Assembly (NCBI RefSeq): GCF_052324685.1
Contig: NC_135225.1
Span: forward strand, 2,255,446 to 2,319,445
From: Brachyhypopomus gauderio
Taxonomy: Eukaryota; Chordata; Actinopteri; Gymnotiformes; Hypopomidae
Length of the DNA stretch: 64,000 nt
Reading direction: 5' to 3'
Shown: positions 23,030-32,765 of the stretch, piece after piece
Numbering within the stretch: the stretch's first letter is position 1
Layout of the letters: the number at the start of each line of letters is the position of its first letter
Position numbers and translations under genes: made by a program
The notes under the pieces: generated by a model
The model's database searches: none
What the model was told of the DNA's origin: nothing
Seen by the model: only the letters and a program-made list of their open reading frames with translations

Positions 23030-24175
23030 TAGGGGTGGGAATCGTTTACTATCTCACAATTCGATTCGATTCCGATTTTGGGGGCCACAGTTCAATTCAA
23101 AAATCGATTTTCGATTCAAAACGATTTTCGATTCAAAAAACGATTTGATTTATAAAAATGTCTGCTTCAGTCTATAAAATCTGCATGATCTACTACAGTG
23201 TGCTTTGCAAGACAGAACGCCAAATACAGAAAATTAAGTGTCTTTCACATTTAACAAAAATTAAGTGCTTTGGTAAAATAAAATGGTTTTTGTTGTTAAC
23301 AAAATTCTTGAGCTTCATTTTGCGAGCTGTCAGGGCTGGCTCAGATGTAGTTCCCCCAGCCGTCGCTAGGGGCACCAGAGTCAGTCCCAGACTAAACCAA
23401 CGTAACCGTACGTTCTCAGCCAGTCTCTGCTTTCTCTGTGATTGCTTATCGTTTAATGGTGTCTCGCCACCTCTCTGTTATGCATTATTCTCTTTACTTA
23501 TTCGAGTATCTTATGTGTCGCTTCCTGACCCATCTCAAGTTTTCCCAATCCTGTATGTCTTCCTATCCGTTTTGCCTTTATTTTGGGAAGGGTTTTATTT
23601 TGCTGCAGCGTTTTTTGCCAGTTACTTCTGCTGGTGTCCTTGGTTTCGTTTTCGCGTTGCATTTATCCGCGCTGTTGAGTGTTATTTTTCACGCGTTGTA
23701 TTTTTCTTGCTCTGGCGAGCCGGCACTTGGGTCCATCCTTCTCTATATTATTTCTCACCCTTCTCTATATTGACGCTCCTGTGCTCACCGCGTTACACAA
23801 GCCTTGCACACGAGCTACATTGTGTCCAGTTCGGTCTTCCCCGGCATTCGGTAAAAACCAAAATGAACCCATATTTTTGCCTTAAATGAAGACCGGACAG
23901 GTTGAATATCTCTTTCCTCCATGTGTTTTGAACCTTTTCCGTGCATGAGTGTGTCCCAGAACATGCTGCGTAAAGTCTCGCGTAATTTTGTAATTACGTA
24001 ACGCAAGACTTCACCACGACTTAGAATCGATTTTGGGACATTTAAAATCGATTCTGAATCGTAGTAAATGAGAATCGATTTTTGATAAAAAAGGAAAGGC
24101 GCTATATAAATGGAACATTCATTCATTCATTCATTCATTCATTGATATATGAATCGATTTTTTGGCACACCTCTA
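23030..24175. mobile_element. hAT-like element (TAGGGGTGGGAATCG ends), TSD GAGGGCAG
   Basis: The left end TAGGGGTGGGAATCG and right end CGATTTTTTGGCACACCTCTA are inverted. They are flanked by a perfect 8-bp TSD GAGGGCAG (23022-23029, 24176-24183). Subterminal ATTCGATTCGATTCCGATTT and ATTCATTC arrays are typical of non-autonomous hATs. It contains a nested LTR and no transposase. Confidence 0.9.
23328..23797 (+). mobile_element. Solo LTR nested in the hAT element
   Basis: TGTCAGGGCTGGCTCAGATG...CACCGCGTTACA, same family as 62514-63169. The flanks are CGAGC and CAAGC (4 of 5). An alternative end at 23810 would give a perfect CGAGC repeat, but the family comparison supports 23797. The open frames across it are LTR-derived, not genes. 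Confidence 0.75.
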
Positions 24176-25048
24176 GAGGGCAGCTAATGGAGGCTTCACT
24201 TTTCACTCGCGTCGTCCAGTCCACTTATATATACAGTCACTGCTGGGACCGCGCGAACTTAGAGGATCTGTTAGAACTATGCTGAACAAGATATTGTTTC
24301 ACTTAAAAAATGGTAAAAGTGAATGAAGCTATTAGCCAACAGAGTCAAAAATAAAATAATATAAAACAGTTTAAAAAGTCAAAGGAATTATTATTTGATG
24401 AAATTTAATGTGAAGGACTCCATTTCGAAAAAAATTCCATTTTGTCCGATTCGTTAAATTAGCTAGCATAGGTTGCTAACCTGAGAGGATTTAAAGTTAG
24501 CTAGCTAGCTAGTCAAATATCAAACTGAGCCACTTACACAAAGACGTGCAAAGAACTTCATCACACGGGCCTGTTAGAACAATTTACTGCTAAACATTAC
24601 ATTTTTATTTAAAATATAAAAAACTGTTGTTAACACACACTTAAAAGGTAAAACGAAGTTTAATACAGCCGTCAAGTGAAGTTAAGCGACCTTTGATCCT
24701 TTTGATGTCAATCAACTCTGACATTAGTTGTCACCTAATCGCCACACAATTTTAAATAATTATAAAACCTGTTTAATGTAACAAAAACATTGGAAGAGAG
24801 GTATTAAAAAAAATGTAAAGCGCTCTTATAGAATTGACAGAACATAACTGCCCAAAAAACATTTTTGATGTGAAATATAAATTCAAGGTTGCAGTCTGAG
24901 CCATTCACTTTGGGCGAGGTTGAAAGTAGTACTGCAGCCAGCCACTAGAGGGCAGCTGACAGATGGAGGTTTCACTTTTCACCTGTCGTTGACCAGTCCA
25001 CATATATAGATGGTATATGGATGGTGTTGGAGAAACCCCCATGTGATG

Positions 25049-25165
25049 TGATGTCATCAAGAAGAAGGGAAAAACCAAAAGTTGTCTCTGCAGTATTTCC
25101 TCCAGAAGACATTAGTGCATTCTGCCAGAGGAGAACAACAGACCTAGCAGCTAGCATTTAAGATG
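25049..25165 (+). promoter_or_regulatory. Proximal promoter and exon 1 of pseudogene copy B
   Basis: TGATGTCATCA at 25049-25059, then exon 1 (CAGTATTTCCTCCAGAAGAC ... CTAGCATTTAAGATG) ending at donor GTAAGT (25166), nearly identical to copy A. The intron parallels that of copy A up to GTGCACATGT at about 25637. Confidence 0.6.
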
Positions 25166-25636
25166 GTAAGTCAACATGTGCATAATATGCATACTAAATG
25201 AGTCCTCTCAATAAATTAGTCTTCAAGGTTCAAATTAAAACTGGTATATGGGCTTGAAACATTTTGCTTCAAGCATCATTTCACTTCAAGACATTTTGTG
25301 TTTACACATTGCATTATCTCTTCAAACATGCTGTGACAGAAATGACTGTAAGACATTAGGGACATACAATTTAGATGGCATAGTTTCATTGTGAAACTAG
25401 AGCAAAAATTGGAATGTATGCTATCAACATACAGTGTAGCTTAATTTAGGTTTATTCCCAGTTATGTTTGATATTAGAAATAATTGTGTTTTTGTGTCTG
25501 TAAACCGTTGTTTAATATTTATTTTGACATTGTCTTCTAAGAAGGCTTGAAAATATGACTTCTTTTATTAAAAATGATTTAAATCATTAATATAGTTCGC
25601 TAACACAAATTGTAAACAGTGGCAGTATGTGCACAT

Positions 25637-25779
25637 GTGCGTTGGATCCTGTCATCTACCTTTTCTCCAGCTCCATTTTCCGGAATGCAATAAGGAAGTC
25701 CGTGAATCGAATTGGACTGGTGCAATTAAACCTCAGTCATCGTGGCGGTACTGCAGACGAATGTGGTCGGGATTGTTGA
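25637..25779 (+). pseudogene. GPCR copy B, C-terminal remnant only
   Basis: The frame (A)LDPVIYLFSSSIFRNAIRK ... NRIGLVQLNLSHRG ... ends at a normal TGA. It is the TM7 DPxxY and tail of the copy A receptor, with about 47 codons left. Intron sequence up to GTGCACATGT (copy A about 18102-18111) joins directly to GTGCGTTGGATCC (copy A about 19264). The acceptor, start codon and TM1-TM6 were therefore removed in one deletion of about 1.15 kb with GTG microhomology. The promoter and exon 1 remain but are split by transposons. A functional receptor is impossible; a short transcript could still exist. Confidence 0.93.
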
Positions 25780-25842
25780 TAGACTGAAGAGAGAACAAAT
25801 TTGCCCTGATAATGCACACTGCTTTAATAAGCACCTATCATA

Positions 25843-27314
25843 TAGCGAGTGAAATAAGTATTGAACACGGCACCTTTTTTCTCAGTAAATATATTTCTAG
25901 AGGTGCTATTGACATGAACTTTTCACCAGATGTCTAACAACCCAAGTACATACATACAGTACATACAAATAAACCAAACATGGATGTCCAGAAATTAAGT
26001 TATGTGTAATAATGTAGAATGGCACAGGGAAAAAGTATTGAACATGTTTACTATAATTTATTTAATACTTTGTGCAAAAGCAATGTCGGCAATGACAGCT
26101 TCAAGACGCCTCCTGTGTGGAGAAGCTAGTCGTATGCAGTGCTCCGGTGTGAATTTGGCCCATTCTTCCACACAAAGTCTTCAAATCTTGAAGGTTTCAA
26201 GGGCCTCTTCTATGAACTCTGATCTTCTTTCCAGAGATTTTCTATTGGGATTCAAGTCTGGTGATTGGGTGGGCCATTCTAGCAGCTTTATTTTCTTTTT
26301 CTGGAACCAATTGAGCGTTTCCTTGGCTGTGTGTTTAGGGTCATTGTCTTGCTGAAATGTCCACCCACATTTCATCTTCATCATCCTGTACATTTTTACA
26401 TTCAATTATTTGAAGTTTGCCAGTACCATATGCTGAAAAACTTCCCCACGCCATGATGCTCCCTCCTCCAAACTTCACTGTTGGTGTGGTGTTTTTGGGG
26501 TGATGTGCAGTGCCATTTGACCTCCAAACATGATGTGTATTATGGCTTCAAAAGAGTTCAATTTTGGACTCATCTGACCAGACTATATTATCCCAGTATT
26601 TCACATGCTTGTCTAAATGTTGTGCAGCAAACTTTAAACAAGCTTCAACATGCTTTTTCATGCTTGGTGAGCGTGCATACAGGCCATGGCGGTTCAGTGC
26701 ATTACTTATTGTTTCTTTTAAACAATTGTACCTACTAATTCCAGGTCTTTCTGAAGCTCTGCACAACTGGTCCTTGGCTCTTGGACATCTCTTCTGATAA
26801 TTATTTTCACTCCTCTGTCAGAAATCTTGCAAGGAGCACCTGGTCGTGGTCAGTTTATGATGAAATTATGTTCTCTCCACTTCCAGATTATGGCCCCAAC
26901 AGTGCTGACTGAAACATTCAGAAGTTTAGAAATCCTTCTGTAACCAATGTCATCATTATGGTTTCCAAAAATAAGGTTGCGAAGGTCTTGAGAGATCTTT
27001 TACTTTTACCCATCATGAGATGTTTGTTTCTTGTGTGATACCTGGCCATCATTTGGGACTGAACCAGCTGATATTTGCACTGAAAGGGGCAGGATTGCTC
27101 TCTAATTACTGAGAGTTCAGAGCTCTTCATGCCTTCTTGCACCTCTCTTCACTTCTTCGATACTTTTTTCCTGTGCCAGTCCACATTATTACACACAACT
27201 TATTTTCTGGACATCTATGGTTTGATTTGTATGTATGGATTACTTGGGCTGTTACCAACATCTGGTGAAAATTTCATGTCAATAGCACATCTAGAAATAT
27301 ATTTACTGAGATGA
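25843..27314 (-). mobile_element. Tc1/mariner-type transposon, minus strand, right end lost
   Basis: Left end AGCGAGTGAAATAAGTATTG; its inner part TCAGTAAATATATTTCTAGA is repeated inverted at 27284-27311, after which the outer ~45 bp are missing. Minus-strand transposase pieces include [19 protein letters not shown] with [10 protein letters not shown] (two catalytic blocks) near 26200-26360. YWDNIVWSDESKIELF (first Asp) is near 26560-26620. Frameshifts separate them. It is a family distinct from 4766 and 19467. Confidence 0.85.
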
Positions 27315-27610
27315 TGTCACGTTGTGGGGGGCCCCCTGCCGGTCGCCCCCGGTTACAGCGGTAGCGGTCCTGTTTTTGGTCACGTGATGCTCGTCTCTCA
27401 GGTGGGCGGGACCCGTGATCCGTCTCACCTGAGGGTCGTTTGTTCGTCTATATATGTCTTGTCTTTGTACCAGTTGACTGCTGGTTATTATTTCCTTCAT
27501 TCGGAACAATGCACGGGTTTTTGGTTTGCACACTTTCTATTAAACCATCCTATTTCCCTGAGACTTGGCGTGATCGCTTCCTTTTTAAGTTGCTCACCCT
27601 GCCCGTCACA
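27315..27610 (+). mobile_element. LTR (TGTCACGTTG...CCCGTCACA), no matching TSD
   Basis: Closely related to the LTR at 47782-48030, sharing GGGCGGGACCCGTGATCCGT and TCTTTGTACCAGTTGAC. The flanks (GATGA and GAATA) do not match, and the Tc1 end at its left is missing. It may thus be one LTR of a rearranged element rather than a simple solo LTR. TATATATGTCTTG is a candidate TATA box. Confidence 0.75.
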
Positions 27611-28490
27611 GAATAACCAGCCACCTTTCGGAAGCCGCCAGTCTCCTTTACTTTCTCCTTCATTCGTGGTCATGTCTCGTGGTAAGTGTTTGTCTACGTG
27701 CTGTGTGTTTGTCGTGTATTGTCTGAGAGTGTGTTGAGTCTGTCCCCACTCGTCCCGCCGTGTTTAAATGTTGTTTGTGTTAAAACCCGTAAGGCACACG
27801 GCGGTGACTAGAGCTGGGGACCAGTAGACTCCGCTCTCGCCCAGCGAAGCTACCGGTGCCTCACATTGCGCACGTCCGTTGTTCGTTATCGTCTGTATGT
27901 GTGTGTGTGTGTGTGTATGTACGTTGTGTTTTGTTTTAATAACGACGCGGACGTGAGCGAGTGTGTGAGTGTGCCGTGGTGTGTGTTTCGCTGGTGGTGT
28001 TTGTGTGTGTATGTAGACGGGTCCACTGATGCGTGCTGCGCGCTAGAACGCGTGAGACGCGAATCTATCTGCTCCTTTCGCCTCGCTCACCCGATATCCC
28101 GCGGTGACGGGGGTGAGCGACTGCGAGCCAGAGGGATGCGTCGCTGTTGGTGTGGCGCGCAAGCCACTCGCGCATAGCTCTCTCTCCAAAGATCTACGGA
28201 TCCCGTGGTGAAAATCGGTGGGTCTTGTCCGTTTGTTTGTGTTCTGTCTTTGCATGTTCGTTTTGTCCTAGAGTGTAGCGTGCTTTGTTTTATGTAATTC
28301 CTCTCTTGCACCCCTCTTCACTGTGTGTGGGGAGGGGCCCATTAGAGGTCCCGTGCCACTGGATGTGGCACGGAGGGCATCTCAGGTGCGTATATGTTGT
28401 ATGTTGTGTCTGTGTTTTTTGTTTTGTGTGTGACATGATCATTACTTATTTCACGCGCTGTATATACATCCTACTTAAGGACATTTGCAT
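27611..28490. other. Unassigned insert, possibly retroelement leader
   Basis: GC-richer sequence after the LTR with a (GT)n at 27898-27918, a donor-like TCTCGTGGTAAGTG near 27675 and a perfect 9-bp stem hairpin at 28351-28373. It has no counterpart in the duplicated spacer of copy A, so it was inserted. It does not contain a convincing primer-binding site or gag. Confidence 0.35.
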
Positions 28491-28610
28491 ATGATGAACT
28501 AAACAAAAAAGGCATTTGCAAAAATCTTCCTTTTTGTGTGCTGATATGTTAAAATGAACATTTGTAAATGGGTATTATCTTGCAACAAATAATATATTTG
28601 CCAAAATATT

Positions 28611-28900
28611 GGGGCAGTCATGGTCCTGTGGTAGGTCTTGTGACCGGAGGGTCGTGGGTTCGATTTCCAGACCTGAGGCCATGACTGAGGTGCCCTTGAG
28701 CAAGGCACCTAACCCCAACTGCTCCCCAGGCGCCAGTTGGCTGCCCACTGCTCTGGGCATGTGTGCAGCACAGTCCCCTATTAATCACTAGTGTGTGTTT
28801 GTGTGTGTGTGTTCTAATTGCACAGATGGGTAAATGCGGATGACAAATTTTGATTGCGGTGAAAAATCACAATTGACAAATATGGCACGTTCACGTTCAA
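28611..28900 (+). mobile_element. tRNA-derived SINE
   Basis: The head contains a box-B-like GGGTTCGATTTCC after GACCGGAGGGTCGT. The body contains GAGGTGCCCTTGAGCAAGGC and CCCCAACTGCTCCCCAGGCG, a layout common in fish SINEs. A TGTGTGTGT stretch precedes the 3' part. The head is too degenerate for a functional tRNA gene. It is absent from the parallel spacer at 20870-21640. Confidence 0.75.
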
Positions 28901-29251
28901 AAAGGTTAACCCAGACCCCGTCAACCATCTTGGTCGTTATCGATGCTACACATAGCTGTTAAAAAGGCTTGGCACTGTACTAATTACATTACGGTACTTT
29001 AACCAACCATGTTAATGTAACCCAGTTACCTCTATGTGAGTTATCCTGTTTTTGTCTCTCCTACTAACTCATAGGTAGTACTAGATAAGAGCTTAATAGA
29101 ACTAACCTACTGAAGTTGGTTTCCCCAAGGACCTGTGGGTATATTGGAACCGCACTTTCATGAGAAAATGCATTAATAATTTAAACCTGTTTCATGATGT
29201 GACTATTATTAGTTCATCAGCTTGTGTCTACTACTGTTTGGATCTAGAGGT

Positions 29252-29466
29252 TGTCATGTGTAGGTTTGGGCGGAAGCGCACTGAGCTGCTACTGCGTACT
29301 ACAAACTCAATAGTATCGCTTTAGAGCACTAGACTGTAAACTACTGTAGATGTAAACACGCTCAGTACATGTTATGTTATAGTCGTGCCATACCTGCCTT
29401 GTTACCAGTTTGTTCGGTTTAATAAAGGCACGTTATAAAAGCAAACTACCATTCGATCATTATACA
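29252..29466 (+). mobile_element. Short solo LTR, TSD GAGGT
   Basis: TGTCATGTGTAGG...ATCATTATACA, 215 bp, with a perfect 5-bp TSD GAGGT. The parallel spacer at about 21413 lacks it, confirming insertion. TTTAATAAAGGCACG is a candidate poly(A) region. Confidence 0.85.
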
Positions 29467-29501
29467 GAGGTAACCTATTGGCAAAACACTATAATCTAAG
29501 G

Positions 29502-30764
29502 CATGGGTTAAAGTTCTCCGTCACTACGACGGATTTCCGTCATTTGATTTTTGGGGGGGAAAAATCCGTCAAATAATAATAAACCACACACGCGTGTGCT
29601 ATCTGTTTTGTGGTCGAAATATGATTCTTACTGGCGCTCATCAGCGCTGGATGGATGACGGCGGTGTCGTTTGATTGACTTGCGGGTGCACCTTCTGATT
29701 TTCGGACATAACTAGAAAAGTGACCTCCCCCTCCTGCCTGACCGTAGCGCGCGACTCCATTAACCTCCCGCAAACCTGCGCGAACTCTGGAGGCTATTTG
29801 GCGCGTCATTCTTTGGTAGTATAAAGAAATACCCCGCAAAACAGGGGAATGAACATTTACCTGATGAATTTTAATGTTGCTTTGTGTTTCACGTGTGAAA
29901 AGTGCTGGAATTTAGGCTAAGTAGCCTACTTGAAATGCTTGAAATTGTAACTACTTAGTTTCACAACAAATATCTGTCTGACTGAACAGTTCTCTTTACG
30001 TTAACAAATACGAGCCTCTTGTAATTCCAGGACGAAACATGAGAGAACGTGAAGACGTTAAGATTGGGCGTTTTGGAAATAAACCACCATTAAATAATGT
30101 GATTAAAAGCGAATTATTTCGAATCATTTCGAGTATATGTATAAATATTTAACTTAATTAAGTTTAACGTTGATCCGTGCGTCTAAACGGAACTTGGTGT
30201 TTGGTGTGCGCGGCGGAAGAATACACGGTTATGCGGCTTGGGACCGAGGAGGACAGCGTCAGGATAGGATAACTGCGTACAGGACATTATTCGCGTAATC
30301 CTGAAAACTCCCCAGTTCTGAAGTCTTTATAAAAAGAATGAGCAACATGCCCAAATGAGACAGTAAATTGTTACTGATACAGAACTGTTATCTTTTACAG
30401 TCTAATGAAGTACCTTATTGAGCATGAGATCACCAAAACAGTATAGAAGTCAAGTTAGTTTACTTGGAAGCAGTTAGAAGACAGTGTGAACAGTTGTGAA
30501 CATAGTTTCTCATAGTTTTTTTTTTTTTTATCTCCGTCATACCTTTTAAAACTCACCAGGATTCACTAAATTTGACTTGATCTTTAAATAATTTTCTGGA
30601 AGAGGACCCCCAGATAGATAAGTATACTTTGTAAATGTGTTTAATATGTGGAATTAGGCAAAAGAGGCCGCGTCCCAACTACACCACATTTTCAGTAATT
30701 GCTGGCATTGTCTTTTGCCAGGAAAAATTTTCAGTCAAATGAAAATTTCTTGCTTTAACCCATG
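29502..30764. mobile_element. hAT-like element (CATGGGTTAAAG ends), TSD ATCTAAGG
   Basis: Inverted ends CATGGGTTAAAG / CTTTAACCCATG with a perfect 8-bp TSD ATCTAAGG (29494-29501, 30765-30772). Internal GACCGTAGCGCGCGACTCC also occurs at 41984-42001 in another hAT, so the two share a subfamily segment. No transposase frame. Confidence 0.9.
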
Positions 30765-30918
30765 ATCTAAGGGTTACACTAGTAACCAGTAATTCTAGTG
30801 CTTGTAGCAGTCTCCTGTATTTGCTATAAAACCTAAATTAATTTTGATTTGTTAAAGTATGTAAATACTAGGAGTTATTTCATGAGATGTTTAAATGGTG
30901 TTATTTGTGGTTTTTAAG

Positions 30919-31565
30919 TGTCACGTCCAGCCCCTCCCTCCTCCCTGGTCCCGCCTAGCTTCCCCGTTCCCATTTGTTCCTCCCTCTGTCTATCACGCCC
31001 TCGTCGTTAGTGCACACACCTGAGTCTCGTTTCACCGTCTTGTTTTCTGTGTATATAACCCCCGTAGTGTTTCACTCGCGTGTCGGTCGTTCCCTGTATG
31101 TGAGTCCCTCGCTTCTCTGTTTTGCTGCTGGATCTGTTCTTTTCATTACTCGTATTCTCACTCTTGGTTTCGCTCCTAGTCTCCGCTTGTGGGTTATGTT
31201 TCCCCGTGTCTAGCGCTTGTGTTTCATTGTGTATGTTCCCCGTCATTGGTAGTCTTTTGTGGTTTGTTATCTCGTTGTCTGTTTAGTTAGTTTACTGTTG
31301 TGTTGCTCCTACCTAGTTGCCCCTTGTAATCATTGCTTCTCTTGTGTTATGTTCGCCCCGTAAAGTGTATATGGTTTGTTAGTTTATGTTCTAATACATT
31401 AACGTTTCCCAGTTATTTAGCTTACCCGTTTGTTTGTGTCTTCTCCCTAGTGTTTAGCATAGCTTCCCTTTACCTTCTGTATCATAGTCTAGTATTTGTT
31501 ACTCTATTTACAATAAATCTTCCTAATCTGCGCTTGCGTCACTCCGGCTGTTCCACAACGTTACA
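30919..31565 (+). mobile_element. Solo LTR, TSD TTAAG
   Basis: TGTCACGTCCAGCCCC...CCACAACGTTACA, 647 bp, perfect 5-bp TSD TTAAG. Candidate TATA at GTGTATATAACCCCC and poly(A) signal CAATAAATC. Removing it restores the spacer, AGT GTT style sequence matching unit 1 near 21615. Confidence 0.9.
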
Positions 31566-31844
31566 TTAAGTTGCTCATCCCATTTTGTTTATGTGGTTGA
31601 ATGGATATTAAACGCTGAATTTATTGTATGGCTACAGTCATGCAGCAGGTATTTTCATAAAGGTTAAAATGGGGGTCTTGCCGTGAAGTCTGTTTTATGG
31701 GTATTTTTAAAAGTTTCTCAGAACTGGATTCATAATTTACTGTGATACCTTTTAAAGTATGATTTCTCTCAGAGGTTCCCTGACGGCTTTAACTGACACC
31801 AGCTGTACTGAATTCTAAGATCAAGTAACTCATCACATGTGTAA

Positions 31845-32669
31845 ATGAGGTGCCAGTTAGTTACTTCTCTTGTGGCGAAAGTGGAAAGTTTAGAGCGCCG
31901 CGTCCACTCATTATTGAGGGATAGAGAGACAGGGACAGGGTCTGTAGTAGGTGTGGACGCGCCAGGGAGAACTAGCGCCTCCGCGACTCCGGCGATAGAG
32001 CCCTCACAGCGGGGCGAATGGGTGACGTCTCTGCGGCGTAGTCGGAGAGCGAGGGCTGCAGCTACCGCTAACGCCAGCGCTAGCCCACCAGAGCACCACT
32101 CCCCGGTTCACGTGTCCAACAGGTTTGCCCCGCTCAGTGCTACACCCGCTGAGGAGACTCTGGTGATAGGAGACTCTATAGTCCGACACGTGAAAGTCGC
32201 TATTCCTGTAGGGGCACCAGCGGTTACAGTTAGTTGTTTACCGGGAGCCAGAGCGCCGGACATTAGTGGCAACCTTAGACTGTTAGCCCATAAATGATTC
32301 TCTAGGATAGTTATACATGTAGGGGCCAACGATATACGTCTGCGGAAGTCAGAGGTGACTAAGGCTAATGTTAAAGAGGTGGTTAAACTGGCCCAGACGA
32401 TGTCCGATGCCGTAATCTGCTCTGGCCCCATCCCAATGCGGCGCGGTGATGAGCAGTACAGCAGGCTCACGTCGCTAAACCGCTGGATGTCCAAGTGGTG
32501 TTCAGAAAATCAAGTGGGCTTTATTGATAATTGGAAAGAGTTCGAGGGCAAGCCTGGTCTTTTAGGCAGGGACGGTGTCCACCCCACCCGGGATGGCGCT
32601 GCCCTGTTATCTTGCAGCATAGCCCGTAGTCTTTTAGTTAGTGGGCAGTGTAGTACTAGGAGCTGCTGA
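31845..32669 (+). pseudogene. LINE ORF1 with SGNH esterase-like domain, one nonsense codon
   Basis: A frame of 275 codons is interrupted once, by TGA at 32295-32297. The N-terminal part has a short coiled-coil-like stretch ([17 protein letters not shown]). The C-terminal part shows SGNH-hydrolase blocks: GDSIVRHV (Ser), PGA, HVGANDIRLRKSE (Asn) and GRDGVHPT (Asp/His). Esterase-type ORF1 proteins are known from CR1 and L2 clade LINEs, where they bind nucleic acid and aid retrotransposition. It lies immediately upstream of the endonuclease/RT frame on the same strand. The single stop suggests a fairly young copy. Confidence 0.8.
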
Positions 32670-32765
32670 CTAACCAGAGTCGCGACCAGGCCGCAGACTA
32701 ATGGGCTAAACCGTCTGTCTGCGAGCCGCTTAGAGGCATCACCAAGATCCCATAGGATTGAGACT

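Larger units (their letters stand above)
22190..25028. mobile_element. EnSpm/CACTA-like non-autonomous elements, nested block
   Basis: Two ~210-bp related units (22192-22420, 22430-22640) share CCACCAAGATGGC, ATGCGCATTAGAA and TTAGG(G/A)AACGCCCACCA. Two further related units share CAGCCAGCCACTAGAGGGCA and GGAGGTTTCACTTTTCAC (near 22880-24230 and 24780-25010). These resemble fish non-autonomous EnSpm-type repeats as I recall them. The block separates the distal and proximal promoter parts of copy B and hosts a hAT and an LTR. Confidence 0.6.
28905..31580. repeat. Spacer of the tandem gene duplication, unit 2, with insertions
   Basis: Matches 21025-21640 in the order GGCTTGGCACTGTACTAATT, AGTACTAGATAAGAGCTTAA, CAAGGACCTGTGGGTATATT and TTTAAACCTG, then GGTGTTATTTGTGGTTTTTA. 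It is interrupted by an LTR (29252-29466), a hAT (29502-30764) and an LTR (30919-31565), each absent from unit 1. No GPCR sequence follows it. Confidence 0.8.

Noticed and set aside
23158..23889. 243-residue ORF on +
   Set aside because: It runs through a solo LTR nested in a hAT; the hydrophobic, pyrimidine-derived translation is not a membrane protein family.
27778..28260. GC-rich block considered as a CpG-island promoter
   Set aside because: It lies in an insert absent from the paralogous spacer and adjoins an LTR; no exon or conserved gene follows.
28611..28700. tRNA gene
   Set aside because: A box-B-like GGGTTCGATTTCC is present, but no clover-leaf with acceptor stem can be built and the sequence continues as a SINE body.
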